From Marinoscillum furvescens DSM 4134 (GTDB lineage: Bacteria; Bacteroidota; Bacteroidia; Cytophagales; Cyclobacteriaceae), in assembly GCF_003386095.1 (NCBI RefSeq), contig NZ_QREG01000004.1:124001-188000 (forward strand): 64,000 nt of DNA. Direction: 5' to 3'. Position numbers and translations under genes: made by a program. The notes under the pieces are model-generated. The model searched no databases. It saw only the letters and a program-made list of their open reading frames with translations, and was not told where the DNA came from. The first letter of the stretch is position 1; each line of letters begins with the position of its first letter. Shown one piece after another: positions 32,001 to 41,088 of this stretch.

Positions 32001-33022
32001 ACCTGGCCTACCACTCTGAAGTTTACCCCTCGGTTGTTTTGAGTGTTTTCTGGGTAGTAGCTAAAGAAATGACGGGTAGGATGAAAAACATTTGCGCCTC
32101 CATAGTAAGTGCCGGCCCACATAGCACCATCTCTGTCTTTGTACAATGACCAGATCGAATTGTGAGATAGGCTTGTTCTGAGTCCTTTGTAATTTTCATA
32201 ATGAGAGATACTTCCATCAGTTTTGATTACATCCAGGCCTGTAAATGTGCCTACCCAGATATTCCCCTCATCATCTTCTTCTACACAGCGCACATAATCA
32301 TTGCTGAGGTCATTGTTGCCGTGATAATGCTTCAGCAGGGTGCTGTCTTTTTGCTTGAGAAGTCCATTTTGGTTGGTGCCTATCCAGATGTTGAGGTGAC
32401 GATCTACATACAGGCACATCACCTGATATTGCTCTTGTGTTAGTAGGGTTTGTTCCGTATCATCCTTCTTCCATACGCCCATATTTGTGCCTATGAGCAG
32501 GTGCCCATTGTATTCCATAAGTTTGGAGATACGCTCGTTTTTTCGAAGCTCCACAGGTGTTTGATGGAAGGTCCCGGAAAGTGGGTCAAGTAGAAAGAGA
32601 CGGTCTGCAGTTGCTACCCATAGGTTGTTGTTGATGAGGTAAAAGGAGCTGATACCCGTAAGTGGGTAGTTGCGAAAGGTTTCTGTGTGAAGGTTAAATG
32701 CGCTGATGCTATTTGGGGTGTGCACCCATATGAGACTATCCTCACTCAGTAGGGTCTGTATCTGATTTTCTATAAGCGAGGGTCTGGAGTCTGAGGTACG
32801 ATATATAGTTACTTTTTTTCCATCATATCTGTTGAGGCCATTTCGGGTGCCCAGCCATATGCTACCGTATTTATCCTGACTGATGCTCATTACAGAGATC
32901 TGACTCAGCCCTTCTTCCAGTCCGAGGTGTTCAAACTCAATAGCCTGGGTCCATCCTTTAGTTAGCAATAGACTGGATAAAGCAGAAAGCAGTACGAAAG
33001 CAATTACTTGAAACCTTGTCAT
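29048..33022 (-). CDS. Hybrid two-component sensor-regulator (HTCS)
   Basis: This 1324-residue protein has, in order: a signal peptide (1-27), two seven-bladed propellers of reg_prop repeats (about 30-680, e.g. GSIWLGTRNGLNRYDG), a Y_Y_Y domain (about 690-755), a membrane helix (near 765-788), a histidine kinase with NISHEFRTPL, an ATPase domain with GIGLALAKG, a receiver with Asp in LVISDVLMP and a C-terminal AraC-type DNA-binding domain. The periplasmic part senses an oligosaccharide and the AraC part switches on the divergent PUL at 33.3-49 kb. All key residues are present. Confidence 0.95.
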   Translation of the reverse strand: MTRFQVIAFVLLSALSSLLLTKGWTQAIEFEHLGLEEGLSQISVMSISQDKYGSIWLGTRNGLNRYDGKKVTIYRTSDSRPSLIENQIQTLLSEDSLIWVHTPNSISAFNLHTETFRNYPLTGISSFYLINNNLWVATADRLFLLDPLSGTFHQTPVELRKNERISKLMEYNGHLLIGTNMGVWKKDDTEQTLLTQEQYQVMCLYVDRHLNIWIGTNQNGLLKQKDSTLLKHYHGNNDLSNDYVRCVEEDDEGNIWVGTFTGLDVIKTDGSISHYENYKGLRTSLSHNSIWSLYKDRDGAMWAGTYYGGANVFHPTRHFFSYYPENTQNNRGVNFRVVGQVLEDAKKNLWICTDGGGLNYFERSTGKFSYFTSSDHTNSISANNVKSLCLQGDSVLWIGTHRAGLDRLNLHTNTFTHYVPETTSLDSSLVSQIQTILPYEDNLLIGTGAGLLLFDLKTYQFSPFLPAHLQKELSSPILSILHPKAHEIWIGTEKSGVFRYNTMTQKLLNYRSDQIPSNCVYQLYKDQSSRIWIATSDGLTEYLPEEDNFRTYSMEDGLPGNIAFGIVESPYSGLVVETDKGISFFNPTEGSFQNISSNNGLPLRELSPNGIYHSSDGILYISGVEGLVALKELDFLSRKSNNYPMITGLSINNHQITPELNPDIISRTIMDADIIRLKHQHSSISFSISDMAFTKSSRQGLEYMLEGFDKKWIKAEARNNITYTNLDNGTYNFFVRTTNSPDNVRKLSIVMSPPFYLSSWAFVTYFVIVIGIIILINLQYIRQSKLAYNLEVEKENHRKDEQLNQQKIQFFTNISHEFRTPLTLIIGQIELILENSNLSPGVYNRLLNVQKHTLRLRNLISELLDFRKMDQNKIKLRVQEHDFIPFMKEIYLSFFELAEHGNIDYTLKTDFESFPLWFDRNQMEKVFYNLIANAFKFTPESGQIIINSYEIQGDLFIEIINTGSFIPSEKVNKIFDRFYQLDNMSNADEKQGTGIGLALAKGVIEAHHSQITVNSSSKDQSTTFKVQLKGGSEHYHKSNLEPTTYEHKIALVPERETPTTYTEMGETVLIVEDNLEVMEFLKDLLRPLFKIQTAYNGLEALEFIKQTPPDLVISDVLMPKMSGTELCTKIKTDLLTSHIPVVLLTAKTSDEHRIEGLETGADDYITKPFNTKILIARINNVLNNRKSLQNLYKENPIQHVRKVAKKRIDKEFMEKAQEVVLKNISNSDYNVESFSRDMSLGRTNLFTKIKGITGQTPNEFITNIRLNKAAQMIAHQPDKSISDIGYACGFSNPNYFSRAFKKNYNLSPTAYKNQLSKEAALPKE

Positions 33023-33299
33023 GTGTCTGTTTAATTTCTGAGCGTCTGAACCGATTATTCAACGAATGGTCAAAAAAATACTTTGCGGGGTAAATCTCGG
33101 TACTTATCGTTCAGAATTTATGAACTATTGTACGCCTCTCCAAGCCATGCTATTTCAAATCACTGCACACTTGTCGGGTTTATCCTTTGTACAAAAAGAA
33201 AGGAGAACTGAACGTATGTGAAAGCCATCGATTTAGTGAAAATCTAAATTGCCATCATCAAATCAAAAAAATGAAAGGCATATAATTTTAAGCGAAATA
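33023..33299. promoter_or_regulatory. Divergent promoter region of PUL
   Basis: This 277-bp gap lies between the sensor gene and GH88. It must hold both start regions and probably the HTCS binding site. A TATCCTTTG box is visible at about 33181, but I could not pair it with a convincing -33 element. No clear direct or inverted repeat was found. Confidence 0.4.
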
Positions 33300-34526
33300 A
33301 TGGTAAAGCATTTTAATATTTTCTTAGTCGCTTTAGCGCTAACACTTGGTATTTCCAGATGTAAACCACCAAAGGAACAAGTGACCAGACCTGCCCGACT
33401 AGACCTGGCAGAGAAAAAGCTGGGTGACCTCCGTGAGCTGGCTGTGGAGCAAAACAAAATTCCAAGAAGTGAAGAACCGAACGGTGAGATCATGTGGGCC
33501 ACTAAGTACGACCAGCACGGTAAGATGAAATTTGACTGGACTTTAGGTTTTTTCCCAGGTACGTGCTGGTATTTGTACGAGCACACGAATGATATAGCCT
33601 GGAAAAAGGCTGCAATTAAATTTCAAGAGCAGATAGAGCCATTCAAAACCAACTTGAATTCTCATGATTTAGGTTTTGTATTTTATTGTTCTTTTGGGAA
33701 TGGCTATCGAATCACTGGAGAACCGGCCTATAGGCAGGTACTTATAGAGGCAGGAAACTCATTGCTGAGCCGATACAGCCCGACGGTTGGGTGTATTCAG
33801 AGTTGGAATGTGGACTCGGGATGGCAAGCCGAGCGGGGATGGAGTTTTCCGGTGATTATAGACAACATGATGAACCTTGAGCTACTGTTTGAGCTCACCG
33901 AACTCACCGGTGACAACAAATACCGTGAAGTAGCCATTGCTCACGCAGATCAAACATTAAAGCACCATTTTCGCGAAGACAACAGCTCCTATCATGTAGT
34001 GGATTATGATGCGTCATCAGGGCAAGTACGTCACAAGCACACCGCTCAGGGGTTTGCGCATGAAAGTGCATGGGCCAGAGGTCAGGCCTGGGGGCTTTAT
34101 GGGTACACCGTATGTTTTCGGTATACCAAAGACGAGCGATACCTGAACAGAGCCATTAAGATTGCCGATTTTATGGTAAATCACCCCAATTTGCCGGCCG
34201 ATGGTGTTCCCTATTGGGATTTTAATGCACCCAACATCCCTGATGAACCAAGAGACGTTTCTGCTGCAGCCATTACAGCTTCAGCTTTGGTAGAACTCAA
34301 TAGGTATACCGGCCAGAAGTATAAGTCGGAGGTAGACAAAATCCTTAAAAGCTTAAGCAGTGATGCCTATTTGGTAGGAGCGCATGATGAAACCAAATTT
34401 TTATTGGACCACTCAGTAGGAAGCATTCCTCACGGTGCAGAAATAGACGAGCCACTTGCCTATGCCGATTACTACTATGTAGAGGCAGTTTTGAGGCAGC
34501 AGGATAAACAACACATACTCCAATAA
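33300..34526 (+). CDS. GH88 unsaturated glucuronyl hydrolase
   Basis: The product is about 408 residues from ATG 33300; this start gives a lipoprotein signal with Cys21 (LGISRC), whereas the ATG at 33249 adds an unlikely leader. The (alpha/alpha)6 barrel family GH88 removes 4,5-unsaturated uronic acid from the ends of lyase products. Likely catalytic Asp residues are Asp123 (SHDLGFVFYCSFGNG) and Asp188 (VIIDNMMNLELL), 65 apart as expected. Its presence implies that the pathway begins with a polysaccharide lyase. Confidence 0.88.
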   Translation: MVKHFNIFLVALALTLGISRCKPPKEQVTRPARLDLAEKKLGDLRELAVEQNKIPRSEEPNGEIMWATKYDQHGKMKFDWTLGFFPGTCWYLYEHTNDIAWKKAAIKFQEQIEPFKTNLNSHDLGFVFYCSFGNGYRITGEPAYRQVLIEAGNSLLSRYSPTVGCIQSWNVDSGWQAERGWSFPVIIDNMMNLELLFELTELTGDNKYREVAIAHADQTLKHHFREDNSSYHVVDYDASSGQVRHKHTAQGFAHESAWARGQAWGLYGYTVCFRYTKDERYLNRAIKIADFMVNHPNLPADGVPYWDFNAPNIPDEPRDVSAAAITASALVELNRYTGQKYKSEVDKILKSLSSDAYLVGAHDETKFLLDHSVGSIPHGAEIDEPLAYADYYYVEAVLRQQDKQHILQ

Positions 34527-34591
34527 TGAAAAGTGAATGAATGGTCTAGGCCAATTAAATCTATTATAACAACCAATAATCTAAGTATGAT

Positions 34592-36142
34592 ATGAAACAA
34601 ATGACACTATTAGCGGTGATTGCTATATGGTTGACTGGATGTATCGAAGACTCTTTTGTGAGCGACAGCCTGTATGAGTCTGATCCTCAGGCTCCTTCCG
34701 GGCTTAGTTATGCTCCCATGGTAAATGCAAGGGAGTATTCGGTCATGCTTTCTGCTCCTCCTACGTACAACTCGTATGGAGCAATCCCAACATTCGAGAT
34801 TTTAAAGGTGAAAGATGGTGATGGAGCGGTCGTTCCAGAGGATACTGTGAGTAAATACTTCACCATTCTCAATTACTCTGTAGATACGGTAGTGGTAGAT
34901 GATGACGGGTATTTTGTAAACGAAGCAGGTGATACCATTCGCCAATATACAGCCATCAATTCTCAGGATATAGGACGAATCCAAATTGCGTCCAATAACC
35001 CATTGAAGGAAGGAACTTACTTCTTTGATATTAAAATGACCACCACTTATAACGATCAGGTTTTTGCAACCACTTTTGAGAATGTATTTGAACTGTACAT
35101 GGGGCCGAGACTGGCCTCTGGATTGGTGTATGTCCCAGGTGGACAAAACCTCCTGGTAGGGCAGGATGACAAGACTACAGCACCTATGCTTTTCGGAGCA
35201 AATCCAGATTATAGGTTTGAGTTAGGGGATCACACAGATAAACTCAGAATAGATGCCGCAACCGGAGAGCTTTCTATGGTGAGTGGCTATGTGCCTACTG
35301 AAGAACCGGAAATTGTGTCTCCTACCATCAATGTTATTAGCAACATTACCGACGAGTTGGTGTCGTTTCAAGATGTTATCAACGTTTACTTATCATCAGA
35401 ACCTGTAGACATTCCCAAACTGACAGTGGATGTCTTTTATCCCACCATGGAAGCAGAAAATACCGTGTATGGATACAGGATTCATACCGTATTGGAAGGA
35501 GATCCAGATATTTTTTGGAACAATTCAAATGCGGATGCTATTGCGGGGGAGTATCGGCCAGATGAAAACTCCAACCAACGAAAGCTGGTCATTAATTTGG
35601 TGAAGCCATCTACCGCTGCTCAGGTGCCACATGAGTCGTGGTGCATTATGAACTCTCAAGATCTGAGTGCATACCAGTTTGGCTATGATGTAGAAGCTAC
35701 CTTTTATACCAAGAACAGATTTGTAGAATACTTGTCTACTGACGGTACATCTCCATCTTTATTCAAAATGTACATTTCTTCAAATTATACAGGCGATTTT
35801 GAAGCCGCAGAATGGACTGAAATTACAGACGAGCTGGTATCTAATATCGAATCAGGAGGGGCTTTTGTAGAAGAAAATGAATTTGAAGGATTTCCGTATC
35901 CGGGTGATCAGGGAGCATATGGTTTCGATGATCCCGATGGGCTGAAAGATGCATCCAAAAACGGTGACAATAAATATACCAGGAGTGTGTTTGACTTATC
36001 GCCGTACGCTGGGATGAGCAATGTCACGATTGCTTTTAGAGTCCATACCACCTTTGAAGGTACAATAGCCAGAGCTGGAAACTCCAATAGGTCTGGCCAG
36101 TACTGGTTATCTGACTTCCACATAAAAGCTTACGAACAATAA
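34592..36142 (+). CDS. PUL surface glycan-binding lipoprotein
   Basis: This 516-residue protein has a lipoprotein signal (Cys17, WLTGC). Residues 30-270 look like Ig-like or DUF1735/DUF4958-type beta domains; the C-terminal part (about 290-516) resembles a DUF5017-like jelly-roll with MYISSNYTGDFEAAEWTEIT. It probably sits on the outer surface and binds the substrate glycan. The gene lies before SusC, whereas SGBP genes usually follow SusD. No catalytic site seen. Confidence 0.65.
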   Translation: MKQMTLLAVIAIWLTGCIEDSFVSDSLYESDPQAPSGLSYAPMVNAREYSVMLSAPPTYNSYGAIPTFEILKVKDGDGAVVPEDTVSKYFTILNYSVDTVVVDDDGYFVNEAGDTIRQYTAINSQDIGRIQIASNNPLKEGTYFFDIKMTTTYNDQVFATTFENVFELYMGPRLASGLVYVPGGQNLLVGQDDKTTAPMLFGANPDYRFELGDHTDKLRIDAATGELSMVSGYVPTEEPEIVSPTINVISNITDELVSFQDVINVYLSSEPVDIPKLTVDVFYPTMEAENTVYGYRIHTVLEGDPDIFWNNSNADAIAGEYRPDENSNQRKLVINLVKPSTAAQVPHESWCIMNSQDLSAYQFGYDVEATFYTKNRFVEYLSTDGTSPSLFKMYISSNYTGDFEAAEWTEITDELVSNIESGGAFVEENEFEGFPYPGDQGAYGFDDPDGLKDASKNGDNKYTRSVFDLSPYAGMSNVTIAFRVHTTFEGTIARAGNSNRSGQYWLSDFHIKAYEQ

Positions 36143-36153
36143 AGACTTATCTA

Positions 36154-39100
36154 ATGAAAAAATATATATTCTTTGTTTTGGTGTGCTGTGGCCTCTCTCT
36201 GGTCACAATGGCACAGGTAAAGATATCCGGTACTGTTACCGACGGGGAAACCGGAGAGACCATTCCAGGAGCTACGGTGACTGTGCCAGGTACTACCAAG
36301 GGCACGGTGACGGATCTGGACGGTAGGTTTACATTGCCCAACATCGGTGCAAATGAGACTATAGCAGTAAGTTTTATCGGTTATGAAACGCAAAAAATAG
36401 CCATCAATGGCCGATCTGAAATTGACGTGCAGTTGTCTGTAGATGTACAGAGCCTGGATGAGGTAGTAGTCGTAGGGTACGGTACCCAGCTGAAAAGAGA
36501 TCTGACCGGTGCCGTAGGTACTGTGGATGCAGAAGATCTGGCAAAAGCACCCACTCCCAACTTTGATAAGGCATTAGCTGGACGTATTGCCGGTGTTCAA
36601 GTAACCTCAGCGGATGGTACGCCAGGTGCCAATGCCAATATTGTAATTCGTGGAGGGAATTCGATTACTGGAGACAATTCGCCACTTTTTGTAGTGGATG
36701 GTGTCCCTCTACAGGATTTTGACCCTGCATCACTCAATACCAATGACATTAAGTCATTTGATGTGCTAAAGGATGCTTCTGCTACTGCAATCTATGGATC
36801 CAGAGGTGCCAATGGCGTTATTCTGATTACCACCAAAAGTGGACGGTCTGACGGGAAAACCGATGTGAGTTTTAGCTACAATCAGGGGGTACAGTATGCA
36901 CCCAAGCGACTGGAGGTAATGAATGGGTACCAGTATGTTTCCTATTTGGAGCAAATAGCACTGATTCAGGATAATTATAGTCCGGGTGTAGAAACCAAAC
37001 AATTTTTGGAGACCTGGGTAGATCCCGAGCTATACCGTAATGCTGAAAGCACTAGTTGGCAGGACGAAATACTCCGGCAGTCATCTTTTAACAACTACTC
37101 ACTGTCTGTGAGTGGTGGTACAGAGCAAACAAGACTTTACTACAGTGGGCAGTATCTCGATCAGGAAGGAACTGTGATCAATACAGGGTTCAATAAAGTA
37201 GTGAACAATCTACGGGTGAATCACAAGGTGGGAAGCCGGCTAAAGCTGGATGCAAACCTTGTGCATAGTTTGTCAAACCGCCTCGGAGTAGATGTAAACG
37301 GAAACGGCTTTAGTGGAATGATCATACGTGATGCTGTTAGGTTTCGCCCGGTAGAACCTATCAATGATGATGGGCTGGACGGTTTTGACCCTGATGAAGA
37401 AGCAGGTAGAAGGCTGTATGATCCTGTGGATAACCTTAACAATACCGAAAGAAAAGACAGACGAGAGCTCTTTCGTGGTACATTGAATGCTAACCTGAAA
37501 ATACTGGAAGGTTTGGCACTGGACGTTACTGGTAGCTATCAGTCACAGAACAGAAACAATTCCATTTTTTATGGCGCAGAGACCTATGAAGGAGAACGAG
37601 GCATCAACGGTATAAGCGGTAGAATAACGAACCAGCGACTGGAGGTAATTACAGGGTCCAGTGTGCTGAAATACAATAAAAAAATCGCATCTGATCAGCG
37701 TTTTGGAGTGCTCGCTGGAGTGGAGGCTCAGTCTCGCTCGTTGGAGTCATCAGAGCTCGCCAGTACTCAGCTCCCTACTGATGTGTTTGGTATTCATAAT
37801 CTGGGGCTAGGACTGATTGCTCCTATTCCTTCTTCCAACTTTACACAAAGTACGCTATTGTCTTATTTCGGACGGGCAAACTACACGCTCAAAGACAGGT
37901 ACATGGCTACTGTAAACTTTCGTGCCGATGGGTCGTCAAAGTTTAGAGAAGAAAACAGGTGGGGCTATTTCCCTTCTTTTTCTGTAGCGTGGATTGTCTC
38001 TGAGGAGCCATTTTTCGGTAGCTCAGACCTGGTCTCCAATGTGAAGTTACGTGCGGGGTGGGGTAAAACAGGAAACAACCGTATCGGAGATTTTGATGCC
38101 TTTACTACTCTGTCTTCTACCAACAACTCAGGCTACATTTGGGGTGCTGGTGAAGCTTATCAGGTGGGAGCGATCATAAACAACCTTGGAGTTCCTGATC
38201 TGAAATGGGAGACTACCAGTCAGTACAACCTCGGCCTTGATTATGGTTTGTTTAAAGAAAGAATACAAGGAGAAGTGGATTTGTACTTGAAAAGGACCAC
38301 TGACCTGCTGCTAAATGCGGATATGGCTTCCAGTACCGGATTTACCAGAGTACAGCAAAATGTAGGAGAGGTGGAAAACAAGGGGCTGGAAATAGCGCTA
38401 CGATCTTTCAATGTCACCAAAAACAACTTTGATTGGACCACAAGCTTCAATATTGCCTTTAACCGCAACAAGGTGATCAATCTAAACCAGGGACAGGAGG
38501 CCATCTATACGGATCCTGCGCGAATAAACCTGGGAGAGTTTCAGTACATCACGCAAGTAGGCCAGCCAGTAGGCCAAATTTATGGACTGCAATACGATGG
38601 CCTTTACCAGTTGGATGATTTCGTATATGACAACACTAGCGGTACTTATCAGCTCAAGGAAGGTGTGCCTGATAATGGCGGCAATCCTGCTCCCGGTAGT
38701 GTGAAATTTGTAGATGTAGATGGTGATGGTACCATCACGGAGGCCGACAGAGGTGTAATCGGAAATACCCAGCCCAAATTCATAGGGGGACTCACCAATG
38801 ATTTTAGGTATAAAGGGTTTGATCTTCAGGTCTTTTTCCAATGGTCTTATGGTTCGGATGTCCTCAACCTCAATAGAGTAGAATTTGAATCTCCAATGGG
38901 ATCGGCTCAAAATGGGTTTGTAGCGCTGATGGATCAGTGGACACCTGATAATACTGACACAGATATTCATGCCTTGAAATACCAGCAAGTATTTGGACGG
39001 CCAGTTAACGGCACCCGGATCAGTGATCTTTACGTAGAGGATGGTTCGTTTTTACGACTCAAGACCGTGTCATTCGGATACCGTTTGCCAGAAAACGTAT

Positions 39101-39300
39101 TGTCGAAGGTTTTTGTGAAGTCATGCAGGGTGTTTGTTTCGGCCCAAAACATCTTCACATGGACCAACTACTCTGGGTATGATCCTGAAGTTTCCATTCC
39201 GCCAAGAGGCGGTGTGTCCGCTGCTCTGGCTCCAAACCTCGACTTTTCTGCATATCCGCAGAGTGTTACTATCACCGGAGGGGTCAACATTACCTTCTAA
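36154..39300 (+). CDS. SusC-like TonB-dependent transporter
   Basis: This 1048-residue protein has a signal peptide (1-20), a carboxypeptidase-D-like domain (about 24-95, ISGTVTDGETGETIPGATVT), a TonB box region SLDEVVVVGYG, a plug domain (about 115-230 with LFVVDGVPLQDFDPASLNTN) and a 22-strand barrel ending in ITGGVNITF. It imports oligosaccharides through the outer membrane with the SusD partner that follows 15 bp later. Length is normal. Confidence 0.95.
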   Translation: MKKYIFFVLVCCGLSLVTMAQVKISGTVTDGETGETIPGATVTVPGTTKGTVTDLDGRFTLPNIGANETIAVSFIGYETQKIAINGRSEIDVQLSVDVQSLDEVVVVGYGTQLKRDLTGAVGTVDAEDLAKAPTPNFDKALAGRIAGVQVTSADGTPGANANIVIRGGNSITGDNSPLFVVDGVPLQDFDPASLNTNDIKSFDVLKDASATAIYGSRGANGVILITTKSGRSDGKTDVSFSYNQGVQYAPKRLEVMNGYQYVSYLEQIALIQDNYSPGVETKQFLETWVDPELYRNAESTSWQDEILRQSSFNNYSLSVSGGTEQTRLYYSGQYLDQEGTVINTGFNKVVNNLRVNHKVGSRLKLDANLVHSLSNRLGVDVNGNGFSGMIIRDAVRFRPVEPINDDGLDGFDPDEEAGRRLYDPVDNLNNTERKDRRELFRGTLNANLKILEGLALDVTGSYQSQNRNNSIFYGAETYEGERGINGISGRITNQRLEVITGSSVLKYNKKIASDQRFGVLAGVEAQSRSLESSELASTQLPTDVFGIHNLGLGLIAPIPSSNFTQSTLLSYFGRANYTLKDRYMATVNFRADGSSKFREENRWGYFPSFSVAWIVSEEPFFGSSDLVSNVKLRAGWGKTGNNRIGDFDAFTTLSSTNNSGYIWGAGEAYQVGAIINNLGVPDLKWETTSQYNLGLDYGLFKERIQGEVDLYLKRTTDLLLNADMASSTGFTRVQQNVGEVENKGLEIALRSFNVTKNNFDWTTSFNIAFNRNKVINLNQGQEAIYTDPARINLGEFQYITQVGQPVGQIYGLQYDGLYQLDDFVYDNTSGTYQLKEGVPDNGGNPAPGSVKFVDVDGDGTITEADRGVIGNTQPKFIGGLTNDFRYKGFDLQVFFQWSYGSDVLNLNRVEFESPMGSAQNGFVALMDQWTPDNTDTDIHALKYQQVFGRPVNGTRISDLYVEDGSFLRLKTVSFGYRLPENVLSKVFVKSCRVFVSAQNIFTWTNYSGYDPEVSIPPRGGVSAALAPNLDFSAYPQSVTITGGVNITF

Positions 39301-39315
39301 TTTTCCACAAGATAA

Positions 39316-41007
39316 ATGAAGATTCAAATGAAAAATACGCTAACAATCAGGCTGCTTTCCATTGTACTCATCGCTTTGGGTACAAGCTGCGGCGATATTC
39401 TGGATGTAAAACCGGAATCCGTATGGGAATCAGATAGTTTTTATTCCAATCCACAGGAAGCTGAAATTGCTTTAGCAGGTATATATGGTGTAATTGCCAG
39501 TGATTTCGGATATGGTCGTGACCTCACTATCTCGCTAGAGGCAGGTACAGATGAGATGTACTATAACCGTAGCGCCAACGAAAACTGGGGCTATGCAGTC
39601 TATAGAAATACTCCGTCTGATGATGAGACCTCCAATCTTTGGACCAACATGTATGAAGCCATCAACCTTTCCAATCTATTTTTGGAAAGCATTAGCCCTT
39701 CGAGTTTCGAAACTGAGGAGGCCTTCAATGCGCTGGTGGCTGAAGCCAGGTTTCTCCGGGCGCTATGCTACTTTAACCTTGCCAACTACTGGGAGGAAGT
39801 GCCCCTGAGGCTTACTTCATCCAAAGGACAAGATGATAACCATGCTCCCGCGGCTTCTTTGACAGACATATATGCGGCGATTGTGGATGACTTAACGTAT
39901 GCCACTGAGCACCTTCCGCATCCTGCTGACAATTCGTTTGTATCAGGCAGAGCGCATAGATTCGCGGCGCATGGGCTTTTAGCCAGGGTATACCTGAAAA
40001 TGTCCGGTTACCCGCTGAACGAGAATCATTACCAAAAGGTAATGGACCACTGTGAGGTCATCATTAGTGATGGGTACCATCAGCTGACGAGCAATGCTGA
40101 TACCACCGGATATCGTCAGGTATTTTACGACCTGATAGGAGGTAATTATAACACCACCGAAGTGTTGTTCGAAATCGCCTTTCAGAACCTGAGAGATCAG
40201 GGCTTGCTGGATGTAGATGGACGTCATGGTAACCTCAATGGGATCAATTTTGGCAGTAGCAATACGCTCGGTGACCCCAATGGATATGCGATGGCCGGAG
40301 TATACCCTTCGCTGGCCAATTTGTTTGATAAAGCGAATGACAAACGCTACCAGTGGAACATCGCATCGTATAAGCGAACTGGTGCCGGAGATATCATCCG
40401 AGTGGCCAGCGAGTTAAGTATACGGGATTTTTGCCCGGCAAAGTTTAGAAGATGGGAGCCTTTAAACTATGCTGACCTTGATGTGGAAGGTGAAAATGAA
40501 TCTTATGTAGCTCTGGAAAGCAGCCCTAGTCAGCTGTATAGAAATTTTACTACGATCAATTTCCCTGTGCTCAGGTATTCTGATGTATTGCTAATGTATG
40601 CAGAGGCTGCTAACGAGGTTTCGGGTGGGCCTACTTCTTTGGCTTTAGAGTACCTAAATGAAGTGCGCAATCGGGCAGGTCTCGAAAACATCGAAGCGGC
40701 TAGCCCTGTAGTGGCTGCAGATCAGCAGTTGTTTTTTGAAGAGTTGGTAGATGAGCGTGCGCGTGAGTTATGCTTTGAGGGTATCAGAAGGTTTGACCTG
40801 GTGAGATGGGAATTGTTAGGCGATAAACTTGCCGAGGCTAAAACGGTGGTTGAAGGCCATCCGGACTTTTCATCCTCAAATCAGGATCATCTGTCCATCA
40901 TACGGCCAGCTAATAACTTTGATCCATCTAAACACCTTTCACTTCCATACCCACTGGTAGAGGTGACCATCAATCAGTCATTGAATCAGAAGGAGTCGTA
41001 CCAATAG
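39316..41007 (+). CDS. SusD/RagB-like lipoprotein
   Basis: This 563-residue protein has its lipoprotein signal before Cys25 or Cys21 depending on whether ATG 39316 or 39328 is used (IALGTSC). N-terminal DVKPESVWESDSFYSNPQEA, TPR-like helices and the C-terminal RARELCFEGIRRFDLVRWEL block are typical of SusD. It caps the SusC pore and binds the glycan. A terminator hairpin follows 30 bp after the stop. Confidence 0.94.
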   Translation: MKIQMKNTLTIRLLSIVLIALGTSCGDILDVKPESVWESDSFYSNPQEAEIALAGIYGVIASDFGYGRDLTISLEAGTDEMYYNRSANENWGYAVYRNTPSDDETSNLWTNMYEAINLSNLFLESISPSSFETEEAFNALVAEARFLRALCYFNLANYWEEVPLRLTSSKGQDDNHAPAASLTDIYAAIVDDLTYATEHLPHPADNSFVSGRAHRFAAHGLLARVYLKMSGYPLNENHYQKVMDHCEVIISDGYHQLTSNADTTGYRQVFYDLIGGNYNTTEVLFEIAFQNLRDQGLLDVDGRHGNLNGINFGSSNTLGDPNGYAMAGVYPSLANLFDKANDKRYQWNIASYKRTGAGDIIRVASELSIRDFCPAKFRRWEPLNYADLDVEGENESYVALESSPSQLYRNFTTINFPVLRYSDVLLMYAEAANEVSGGPTSLALEYLNEVRNRAGLENIEAASPVVAADQQLFFEELVDERARELCFEGIRRFDLVRWELLGDKLAEAKTVVEGHPDFSSSNQDHLSIIRPANNFDPSKHLSLPYPLVEVTINQSLNQKESYQ

Positions 41008-41036
41008 CGTTTTAATTATTTCTTATTCGTAGATCA

Positions 41037-41069
41037 GGTAGGTGCTTATTCGAGCACCTGCCATTTTTT
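41037..41069 (+). terminator. Terminator after SusD
   Basis: GGTAGGTGCT pairs with AGCACCTGCC (one G-T pair) around TATTCG, followed by ATTTTTTG. It may uncouple the transport genes from the enzyme genes downstream. Confidence 0.65.
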
Positions 41070-41088
41070 GAAAAGGGTTCCATTTACT

